Source: Escarpia spicata
Lineage: Eukaryota > Annelida > Polychaeta > Sabellida > Siboglinidae
Reading direction: 5' to 3'
Length of the DNA: 64,000 nt
Assembly (NCBI GenBank): GCA_963995525.1
Contig: OZ023213.1
Location: 50,530,987 to 50,594,986 of the forward strand
Positions 59,401 to 64,000 of the stretch are shown here, piece by piece. Position 1 is the first letter of the stretch, and the number at the start of each line of letters is the position of its first letter. A model generated the notes under the pieces. The model saw nothing but the letters and a program-made list of their open reading frames with translations, searched no databases and was not told the DNA's origin. The position numbers and the translations under genes are program-made.

Positions 59401-60515
59401 AGAACTGTTTGAGAAAGAGTGACCTGACAGACGTCTTGTCAACCTAGCAATGTAGAACTGTGTTGGGAAAGATTGACCTGACAGACGTCATGTCAACCTA
59501 GCAATGTAGAACTGTGTTGGGAAAGATTGACCTGACAGACGTCATGTCAACCTAGCAATGTAGAACTGTGTTGGGAAAGATTGACCTGACAGACGTCATG
59601 TCAACCTAGCAATGTAGAACTGTGTTGGGAAAGAGTGACCTGACAGACGTCATGTCAACCTAGCAATGTAGAACTGTGTTGGGAAAGATTGACCTGACAG
59701 ACGTCATGTCAACCTAGCAATGTAGAACTGTGTTGGGAAAGAGTGACCTGACAGACGTCATGTCAACCTAGCAATGTAGAACTGTGTTGGGAAAGAGTGA
59801 CCTGACAGACGTCATGTCAACCTAGCAATGTAGAACTGTGTTGGGAAAGAGTGACCTGACAGACGTCATGTCAACCTAGCAATGTAGAACTGTGTTGGGA
59901 AAGAGTGACCTGACAGACGTCATGTCAACCTAGCAATGTAGAACTGTGTTGGGAAAGAGTGACCTGACAGACATCATGTCAACCTAGCAATGTAGAACTG
60001 TGTTGGGAAAGAGTGACCTGACAGACGTCATGTCAACCTAGCAATGTAATACACGCATGTAAACAATGTTACCAAGGCAACTCTTGACAGGAGTCACCCA
60101 CATAATTCAGCTTGTAACATCAGTTAGTGGATCCATAAACTCTATACTATAAAACAATATGGTTTTCTGTCTGTCTGTTTGTGTCTGTGGACCCATATCT
60201 CTGCTAGTTTTGTATGTATGGGGCTGAAATTTTGTGTGATCAAATGGGCAAATTGCAGTAGTTCGTAGATTTACATTTTTTTCAAAATTCGTCTGGGGTG
60301 GTTATCTCAGGGGTCTATATATACATTGTATACATGTATATATATATATGACTAATTTAGTTATTTCAAATTTACTTTGACGTTACGAGATTCGTAACTA
60401 CGAGGTCAGTAACTGACCAATGTGGTCAGTGGACTTACTTGGACGGCTCAGGTAGCCCGGCACACAGTTCTAGGAAGACTGACAGGTAGTTGCCCCGCAC
60501 TACCCCGTTGCCATC
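30314..60515 (-). CDS. TRIM37: TRIM37 E3 ubiquitin ligase, 3' part (MATH domain to stop), 13 exons
   Basis: TRIM37 is a RING/B-box/coiled-coil/MATH ubiquitin ligase. In vertebrates it is linked to histone H2A ubiquitination, peroxisomal import (PEX5) and restraint of centriole-related assemblies. The exons, read on the minus strand, are 60439-60515, 56891-57121, 54454-54517, 53485-53536, 46330-46532, 43163-43266, 41869-41994, 40931-41040, 38814-39041, 37728-37892, 36804-36996, 30687-30832 and 30314-30471. They total 1857 nt, all junction phases match, and the frame ends in TGA. Diagnostic segments are the MATH stretch with [20 protein letters not shown] and RFFRLDLL, and the acidic ENDIDEETM joined across an intron to SGENDVE. 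The C-terminal third is diverged. The RING, B-box, coiled-coil and first MATH exons would lie beyond base 64000. Confidence 0.92.
30687..30832 (-). CDS. TRIM37: TRIM37 penultimate exon
   Basis: A 146-nt exon, acceptor cttatcgcag, donor gtgagt, phase 2 in and phase 1 out. It contains [20 protein letters not shown] and a serine/alanine/acidic tail typical of the disordered C-terminus. Confidence 0.65.
31326..31812. repeat. 35-bp minisatellite, about 13.7 copies
   Basis: The unit is catacacaagtatacaccta followed by catatatattcacca. Since 35 is not a multiple of three and the plus strand of the unit has no stop in any frame, a 201-codon frame cycles through three frames. It is not a gene. Confidence 0.97.
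32240..33012. repeat. 20-bp minisatellite inside the Tc1-like transposase, about 38 copies
   Basis: The unit is gggcagtacaccgggagact, with variants cc(a/g)gg, ca/ga and gggc(a/t)g. It equals the stretch coding [10 protein letters not shown] in the transposase. All frames on both strands are open, giving spurious frames of 246-374 codons. Confidence 0.97.
33291..33680. repeat. 65-bp tandem repeat inside the Tc1-like transposase, about 6 copies
   Basis: The unit contains gtgtcaactaatggtaagcc and gtggagatgccagggagag, the coding stretch for [18 protein letters not shown]. Confidence 0.93.
33765..35882. repeat. 51-bp minisatellite inside the Tc1-like transposase, about 41 copies
   Basis: The unit begins aggtgtgtgccagaggtggt and ends caatgacctct. 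It derives from the coding stretch [15 protein letters not shown]. Variants (gtaaga/ggaaga, tatagc/tacagc/tataac) are patchily clustered. The minus strand stays open for over 600 codons; this is not a gene. Confidence 0.97.
36498..36803. repeat. Low-copy repeat flanking the Tc1-like element
   Basis: The words gataaacaaa(c/t)agtaa(a/g)atgttaatgaata and agactattaaagat(a/g)(a/t)ataatcat occur on both sides of the transposon (31861-31906 with 36498-36525, and again at 36690-36770). Ttagac(g/c)ctcat and gtaaaatactgttcag recur at about 31150 and 36585. This is an old tandem duplication of roughly 200 bp of unique sequence, one copy of which received the transposon. Confidence 0.65.
36804..36996 (-). 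CDS. TRIM37: TRIM37 candidate exon with a nine-residue tandem repeat
   Basis: A 193-nt frame after aactgacag, entering in phase 1 and leaving in phase 2 at a weak donor (gtttgt). That is exactly the pair of phases needed to join the exons at 37728 and 30687. It encodes four tandem copies of a 9-residue unit (CSLEQFPLE), which is a 27-bp coding minisatellite. The opposite strand is also open, so this is less certain than the other exons. Confidence 0.5.
37187..37303 (+). CDS. Isolated LRR-like exon or pseudo-exon on the opposite strand to TRIM37
   Basis: A 117-nt open frame between a good acceptor (tatatacag) and a strong donor (gtaagt), phase 2 at both ends like the LRR exons at 3-11 kb. It reads [20 protein letters not shown] and then a Cys/Trp-rich tail. 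The D-x-A ... L-x-x-L-x-V-L spacing resembles a type A LRR. It lies inside a TRIM37 intron on the other strand. It may be a diverged LRR pseudo-exon or coincidence. Confidence 0.3.
37728..37892 (-). CDS. TRIM37: TRIM37 exon, C-terminal region
   Basis: A 165-nt exon, acceptor gtttcag, donor gtagct, phase 1 at both ends. It reads [14 protein letters not shown] and later [19 protein letters not shown]. There is no strong family match, and it is placed by phase and by amphipathic, exon-like composition. Confidence 0.7.
38554..38744. mobile_element. Tigger/pogo-type MITE, 191 bp
   Basis: The ends are cagtggaacctc and its near complement (ggttccactg), flanked by TA on both sides. The internal sequence has gaggtgacca words repeated in both orientations. 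The TIR is the pogo-superfamily type. It lies in a TRIM37 intron. Confidence 0.85.
38814..39041 (-). CDS. TRIM37: TRIM37 exon: basic linker and helical Q-M-A-E-V segment
   Basis: A 228-nt exon, acceptor atactgcag, donor gtaggt. A basic, serine-rich start (NARKSKSGG) is followed by a predicted helix with [18 protein letters not shown]. The Q-M-A-E-V core matches the corresponding helix of TRIM37. Confidence 0.85.
39153..40640 (-). mobile_element. Mariner transposon with an internal minisatellite
   Basis: TIRs share gcgatccaaaag and flanking matches (39153-39180 and 40613-40640, five differences in 28) and abut TA on both sides. On the minus strand transposase pieces run in order: [18 protein letters not shown] and [14 protein letters not shown] near the N-terminus (40400-40260), QHNALAHTA (39830), then [13 protein letters not shown] (about 39430) and the C-terminal region. 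This is the DD34D mariner layout. Frameshifts and the array between the last two catalytic motifs inactivate it. Confidence 0.93.
39420..39776. repeat. GGGAGTAGGGAGGGTGG minisatellite within the mariner
   Basis: Irregular G-rich units of about 16-19 bp, coding on the minus strand for P-H-P-P-Y-S-P repeats. They derive from the [11 protein letters not shown] motif of the transposase. The G-rich strand has frequent GGG runs and could form G-quadruplexes. Confidence 0.93.
40641..40930. other. TRIM37 intron, nothing recognised
   Basis: Unremarkable sequence between the mariner and the next TRIM37 exon. Confidence 0.45.
40931..41040 (-). CDS. TRIM37: TRIM37 exon (LMLMHLLNL segment)
   Basis: A 110-nt exon, acceptor ttccccag, donor gtaagg. 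It contains [16 protein letters not shown] and [12 protein letters not shown], corresponding to the L-I-H-L-L-D-L ... L-Q-P-R-P-P segment of vertebrate TRIM37. A CT-rich tract (minus strand) starts about 60 nt upstream of the acceptor. Confidence 0.88.
41100..41600. repeat. GA-rich tract with gagataataagga minisatellite and pure (GA)n
   Basis: 41110-41370 consists of irregular gggagagagggaagagataataagga units. 41372-41454 is nearly pure (GA)n and then decays. On the transcribed (minus) strand it is a long pyrimidine tract ending about 60 nt before the acceptor of the exon at 40931-41040. Confidence 0.95.
41869..41994 (-). CDS. TRIM37: TRIM37 exon: acidic region, second half, alanine-rich
   Basis: A 126-nt exon starting [20 protein letters not shown] and running into an alanine-rich stretch that ends SSAAS(K), donor gtgagt. 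S-G-E-N-D-V-E directly follows the previous exon's E-E-T-M. Confidence 0.92.
41995..42400. other. TRIM37 intron, nothing recognised
   Basis: AT-rich, with a small inverted repeat (ccatatatttagcaatt / aaatttctaaatatatatgg, 42043-42120). Confidence 0.45.
42400..43120. repeat. Degenerate tandem repeat of about 27-36 bp (TRIM37 intron)
   Basis: The units combine gacagtcagtgacacaa with (g)ctgacagacacttga. Spacing varies and sub-blocks are duplicated (for example three identical 30-bp units near 42765-42850). Confidence 0.92.
43163..43266 (-). CDS. TRIM37: TRIM37 exon: acidic region, first half
   Basis: A 104-nt exon beginning ELSEGENDD and ending [10 protein letters not shown](M), acceptor ccctgcag, donor gtgagt. 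The D-I-D-E-E-T-M end is a hallmark of TRIM37. Confidence 0.92.
43847..45213. repeat. 34-bp minisatellite, about 40 copies, left part
   Basis: The unit is gaggtaatgtagagcgagag followed by agactgtaacaact. The right part continues at 46131-46298 after a LINE insertion. A minus-strand frame of 466 codons across it is an artefact. Confidence 0.97.
45214..46130 (+). mobile_element. 5'-truncated LINE inserted in the 34-bp array
   Basis: A plus-strand frame of 271 codons (45215-46030) starts at the RT active-site box (F-A-D-D-T-K) and includes [58 protein letters not shown] and [17 protein letters not shown], ending in [17 protein letters not shown]. The frame is intact from the truncation point to the stop, so the insertion is young. 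The 3' end is a ttgttaaatcttgttaaac repeat, as in CR1/L2-group LINEs. Confidence 0.92.
46131..46298. repeat. 34-bp minisatellite, right part, 5 copies
   Basis: Same unit as 43847-45213, in the same orientation. It ends about 30 nt from the donor of the TRIM37 exon at 46330-46532. Confidence 0.97.
46330..46532 (-). CDS. TRIM37: TRIM37 exon with an in-frame NTDH repeat
   Basis: A 203-nt exon after gttgacag with a gtgagt donor. It encodes a P/R-rich stretch, a V-E-V-E-V-E segment, a 12-bp tandem repeat coding for (N-T-D-H)4 and a serine/acidic tail (SSSEDSSIS). It has no obvious counterpart in sequence. It is placed by splice sites, its open frame and matching phase on both sides. Confidence 0.75.
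46690..46960 (+). mobile_element. Penelope-like or LINE endonuclease-tail remnant
   Basis: Plus-strand pieces in two frames: RLEEHRKDV, a second frame with [11 protein letters not shown], and back to [20 protein letters not shown] then YEL. The order resembles the GIY-YIG-type tail region of Penelope-like elements; compare 2215-2311. Small deletions break it. Confidence 0.45.
47317..49345. repeat. 62-bp minisatellite, about 30 copies, then three 51-bp derivatives
   Basis: The unit runs from ataacattgcgagtagtttc to cacgctatgttttgt. The first 20 or so units are nearly identical. From about 48560 units differ (cactgtgagtag, catgttaatg, tccatc). The last three units (49180-49333) are shortened to 51 bp with acttcatatgtcaatgtgac. 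Confidence 0.97.
49630..53197. repeat. 51-bp minisatellite, about 70 copies, with higher-order blocks
   Basis: The unit is tatggcacacctgtgttagc, ttacaccatggaacaaacca, aaggctgcagt. Since 51 is 17 codons and the unit lacks stops in the relevant frames, a plus-strand frame of 1131 codons and minus-strand frames of 242-688 codons result. The unit is intronic to TRIM37; no promoter, splice or signal supports a protein. Confidence 0.97.
53485..53536 (-). CDS. TRIM37: TRIM37 short exon (RLAIELSR segment)
   Basis: A 52-nt exon after ctttgctgcag, reading [17 protein letters not shown](G), with a gtgaga donor. I-E-L-S-R at this place is characteristic of TRIM37. Confidence 0.88.
53795..54151. repeat. 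60-bp minisatellite, about 6 copies
   Basis: The unit contains gaacacatacgctacccaat, acagcaaacgtttactcg and agatggcgatcgcatcaaat. Confidence 0.96.
54454..54517 (-). CDS. TRIM37: TRIM37 exon after the MATH domain
   Basis: A 64-nt exon reading (W)[20 protein letters not shown] then G, with a gtgagt donor. It is the helical linker that follows MATH in TRIM37. Phase 2 in and phase 0 out match the neighbouring exons. Confidence 0.9.
54562..56870. repeat. 59-bp minisatellite, about 39 copies
   Basis: The unit is accatttctaccaacgaagc, aacactaacaagactgtgtc, agacatacttctacacctc. Variants are clustered: caacaaagc mostly left, caacgaagc mostly right, tacgtc only at about 55600-56030. Some units lack atac. 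The array ends 20 nt from a TRIM37 splice donor. Confidence 0.97.
56891..57121 (-). CDS. TRIM37: TRIM37 exon: MATH domain, core
   Basis: A 231-nt exon beginning [18 protein letters not shown] and containing [20 protein letters not shown] and [10 protein letters not shown], ending at a split W codon. This is the most conserved part of the window. The donor gtgagt lies only about 20 nt from the end of the 59-bp minisatellite. Confidence 0.95.
57122..58290. other. TRIM37 intron, nothing recognised
   Basis: AT-rich with short tatata/catacaca runs. No coding or transposon signal was seen. Confidence 0.45.
58305..58892. repeat. 27-bp minisatellite, about 22 copies
   Basis: The unit is catgcaccttccatgcatgc followed by atatgac or atatgaa. 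The unit is a multiple of three and rich in ATGCAT palindromes, so several frames on both strands stay open (104-217 codons). Confidence 0.97.
59108..60050. repeat. 54-bp minisatellite, about 17 copies
   Basis: The unit is gaactgtgttgggaaagagt, gacctgacagacgtcatgtc, aacctagcaatgta, with few variants (gagt/gatt, a missing gt, gcatc). Confidence 0.97.
60130..60350. mobile_element. Possible interspersed repeat end
   Basis: The run actataaaacaatatggttttctgtctgtctg ... gtggacccatatctctgctag looks like a common repeat family that begins with tctgtctg words. No protein or TIR was found. Confidence 0.3.
60439..60515 (-). CDS. TRIM37: TRIM37 exon: MATH domain, first part in window
   Basis: A 77-nt exon with a TAG acceptor and gtaagt donor, starting in phase 0 and ending in phase 2. 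It starts [20 protein letters not shown] and ends LPEPSK, which is the mid-MATH beta sheet. Confidence 0.9.
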
Positions 60516-60782
60516 CTAGAAATACAACACAAGTCATTCCGTCAGCTTGTTTGAAACAGCACATTGTCGCAGGTGACAGTAAGTAGATGGAGAGAGTACA
60601 AATCAACTACCTTCTTTAATTAACACAGGTAGAGTGGCACTGTGCAGGTGGGAGGTGAGCCCAAATGTCACAGCCCAATTGAAACACCTGCCTGCCCAGT
60701 CCGACAGACGTGTTGTGTAGTGTGTATTCACAGGGTAGAATTTGTGTCTCCAGCCCAGGCAGCTCACAAGCAGTGTGTAACT

Positions 60783-63700
60783 AGAGATGTGTAGTGTGTG
60801 ACTATAGACATGTAGTGTGTGACTATAGACGTGTAGTGTGTGACTATAGACATGTAGCGTGTGATTACAGACGTGTAGCATGTGATTATAGATGTGTAGC
60901 ATGTGACTATACAGGGTGTAGATGTGTAGTGTGTGATTCTAGATGTGTAGCATGTGACTATAGACGTGTAGCATGTAAATACAGATGTGTAGTGTGTGAT
61001 TATAGATGTGTACATGTGACTACAGATGTGTAGTGTGTAACTATAGACATGTAGTGTGTGAGTATAGACGTGTAGTGTGTGATTATAGACATGTAGTGTG
61101 TGACTACAGACGTGTAGTGTGTGACTATAGACGTGTAGTGTGTGACTATATACGTGTAGTGTGTGACTATATACATGTAGTGTGTGACTATAGACGTGTA
61201 GCGTGTGACTATAGACGTGTAGTGTGTGACTATAAACCTGTAGCGTGAGACTATAGACATGTAGTGTGTGACTATATACGTGTAGTGTGTGACTATATAC
61301 GTGTAGCGTGTGACTATAGACGTGTAGCGTGTGACTATATACATGTAGCGTGTGACTATATACGTGTAGCGTGTGACTATAGACGTGTAGTGTGTGACTA
61401 TAGACGTGTAGTGTGTGACTATAGACGTGTAGTGTGTGACTATAGACGTGTAGTGTGTGACTATAGACGTGTAGTGTGTGACTATATACGTGTAGTGTGT
61501 GACTATATACGTGTAGTGTGTGACTATATACGTGTAGCGTGTGACTATAAACGTGTAGTGTGTGACTATATACGTGTAGCGTGTGACTATACGTGTAGCG
61601 TGTGACTATATACGTGTAGCGTGTGACTATAAACGTGTAGTGTGTGACTATACGTGTAGCGTGTGACTATATACGTGTAGCGTGTGACTATAAACGTGTA
61701 GTGTGTGACTATATACGTGTAGCGTGTGACTATAGACATGTAGCGTGTGACTATATACATGTAGCGTGTGACTATATACGTGTAGCGTGTGACTATAGAT
61801 GTGTAGTGTGTGACTATAGACATGTAGTGTGTGACTATAGACGTGTAGTGTGTGACTATAGACGTGTAGTGTGTGACTATAGACGTGTAGCGTGTGACTA
61901 TATACGTGTAGCGTGTGACTATATACGTGTAGCGTGTGACTATATACGTGTAGCGTGTGACTATAGACGTGTAGTGTGTGACTATAGACGTGTAGTGTGT
62001 GACTATAGACGTGTAGTGTGTGACTATAGACGTGTAGTGTGTGACTATAGACGTGTAGTGTGTGACTATATACGTGTAGTGTGTGACTATATACGTGTAG
62101 TGTGTGACTATATACGTGTAGCGTGTGACTATAAACGTGTAGTGTGTGACTATATACGTGTAGCGTGTGACTATACGTGTAGCGTGTGACTATATACGTG
62201 TAGCGTGTGACTATAAACATGTAGTGTGTGACTATACGTGTAGCGTGTGACTATATACGTGTAGCGTGTGACTATAAACGTGTAGTGTGTGACTATATAC
62301 GTGTAGCGTGTGACTATAGACATGTAGCGTGTGACTATATACATGTAGCGTGTGACTATATACGTGTAGCGTGTGACTATAGATGTGTAGTGTGTGACTA
62401 TAGACATGTAGTGTGTGACTATAGACGTGTAGTGTGTGACTATAGACGTGTAGTGTGTGACTATAGACGTGTAGTGTGTGACTATATACGTGTAGTGTGT
62501 GACTATATACGTGTAGCGTGTGACTATAAACGTGTAGTGTGTGACTATATACGTGTAGCGTGTGACTATACGTGTAGCGTGTGACTATATACGTGTAGCG
62601 TGTGACTATATACGTGTAGTGTGTGACTATATACGTGTAGCGTGTGACTATACGTGTAGCGTGTGACTATACGTGTAGCGTGTGACTATATACGTGTAGC
62701 GTGTGACTATATACGTGTAGCGTGTGACTATATACGTGTAGCGTGTGACTATATACGTGTAGCGTGTGACTATACGTGTAGCGTGTGACTATATACGTGT
62801 AGCGTGTGACTATAAACGTGTAGCGTGTGACTATATACGTGTAGCGTGTGACTATATACGTGTAGCGTGTGACTATAAACGTGTAGCGTGTGACTATATA
62901 CGTGTAGCGTGTGACTATATACGTGTAGCGTGTGACTATATACGTGTAGCGTGTGACTATACGTGTAGCGTGTGACTATATACGTGTAGCGTGTGACTAT
63001 AAACGTGTAGCGTGTGACTATATACGTGTAGCGTGTGACTATACGTGTAGCGTGTGACTATATACGTGTAGCGTGACTATAAACGTGTAGTGTGTGACTA
63101 TATACGTGTAGCGTGTGACTATACGTGTAGCGTGTGACTATATACGTGTAGCGTGTGACTATAAACGTGTAGTGTGTGACTATATACGTGTAGCGTGTGA
63201 CTATATACGTGTAGTGTGTGACTATATACGTGTAGCGTGTGACTATATACGTGTAGCGTGTGACTATACGTGTAGCGTGTGACTATATACGTGTAGCGTG
63301 TGACTATAAACGTGTAGTGTGTGACTATATACGTGTAGTGTGTGACTATATACGTGTAGCGTGTGACTATAAACGTGTAGCGTGTGACTATACGTGTAGC
63401 GTGTGACTATATACGTGTAGCGTGTGACTATAAACGTGTAGCGTGTGACTATATACGTGTAGCGTGTGACTATACGTGTAGCGTGTGACTATATACGTGT
63501 AGCGTGTGACTATAAACGTGTAGTGTGTGACTATATACGTGTAGCGTGTGACTATACGTGTAGCGTGTGACTATATACGTGTAGCGTGTGACTATAAACG
63601 TGTAGTGTGTGACTATATACGTGTAGCGTGTGAATATAAACGTGTAGCGTGTGACTATATACGTGTAGCGTGTGACTATATACGTGTAGCGTGTGACTAT

Positions 63701-64000
63701 ATACGTGTAGCGTGTGACTATACGTGTAGCGTGTGACTATATACGTGTAGCGTGTGACTATAGACGTGTAGCGTGTGACTATAGACGTGTAGCGTGTGAC
63801 TATATACGTGTAGCGTGTGACTATATACGTGTAGCGTGTGACTATATACGTGTAGCGTGTGACTATATACGTGTAGCGTGTGACTATATACGTGTAGCGT
63901 GTGACTATAAACGTGTAGCGTGTGACTATATACGTGTAGCGTGTGACTATATACGTGTAGCGTGTGACTATAGACGTGTAGCGTGTGACTATATACGTGT
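60783..64000. repeat. 19/21-bp minisatellite running off the window, about 150 units
   Basis: Units gtgtagcgtgtgactatatac (21 bp) and gtgtagcgtgtgactatac (19 bp), with g(c/t)gtg and tatagac/tatatac/tataaac variants. Higher-order blocks of about 584 bp are repeated. The C-D-Y-R-R-V-V and Y-S-H-T-L-H-V frames are artefacts. It lies upstream of the last TRIM37 exon seen, so probably in an intron. Confidence 0.96.

Noticed and set aside
60783..64000. CRISPR-like or telomeric array
   Set aside because: Short 19/21-bp units follow each other with no unique spacers, and the unit is not a telomere motif. The context is a eukaryotic intron.

Overview
This is metazoan nuclear DNA with spliced exons, GT-AG introns, degraded retrotransposons and many minisatellites; there is no bacterial gene organisation. 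The most likely source is a lancelet (cephalochordate). The reasons are a ribonuclease-inhibitor-type LRR gene built one repeat per exon, a TRIM37 orthologue whose introns are packed with minisatellites, and a Ty3/gypsy fragment in the Gmr1-like integrase-before-RT order described from deuterostomes. The species is inference, and I would put it near 0.6.

Layout. (1) 1-13 kb, plus strand: seven short phase-2/phase-2 exons plus one probable C-terminal exon of a leucine-rich-repeat gene, probably the LRR tail of an NLR-type receptor that starts left of the window. Its introns hold LINE, Penelope-like and SINE remnants, a six-copy 48-bp repeat and an 837-bp foldback element. (2) 13-30 kb: a transposon-rich stretch with no convincing host exon. 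It holds long palindromes, a pure (CA)n tract of about 330 bp, a broken Gmr1-like Ty3/gypsy element (minus), a MITE nested in it, a minus-strand NADAR plus P-loop ATPase pair of virus-like or mobile origin, and several non-LTR reverse transcriptase fragments (plus). (3) 30.3-60.5 kb, minus strand: 13 exons of TRIM37, from the middle of the MATH domain to a stop codon. All exon junctions agree in phase, and the exons join into 1857 nt (618 codons plus stop). The RING, B-box, coiled-coil and first part of MATH lie beyond the right edge. (4) 60.8-64 kb: a 19/21-bp minisatellite that runs off the window, upstream of the TRIM37 exons on that strand.

The unusual signal is the minisatellite load of the TRIM37 introns. 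By adding spans, about 20 kb of the right-hand 33 kb is tandem repeat, in about 15 arrays with unrelated units (20, 27, 34, 35, 51, 54, 59, 60, 62, 65 bp and others), mostly private to one intron. Two DNA transposons there carry arrays whose units come from their own transposase reading frame: a Tc1-like element (31908-36495) with three internal arrays, and a mariner (39153-40640) with one. Two TRIM37 coding exons also carry short in-frame repeats. This suggests local birth of tandem repeats from whatever sequence is present. Most of the very long open frames in this part (for example 1131 codons at 49834-53229) are by-products of arrays with periods divisible by three, or of stop-free units, and are not genes.
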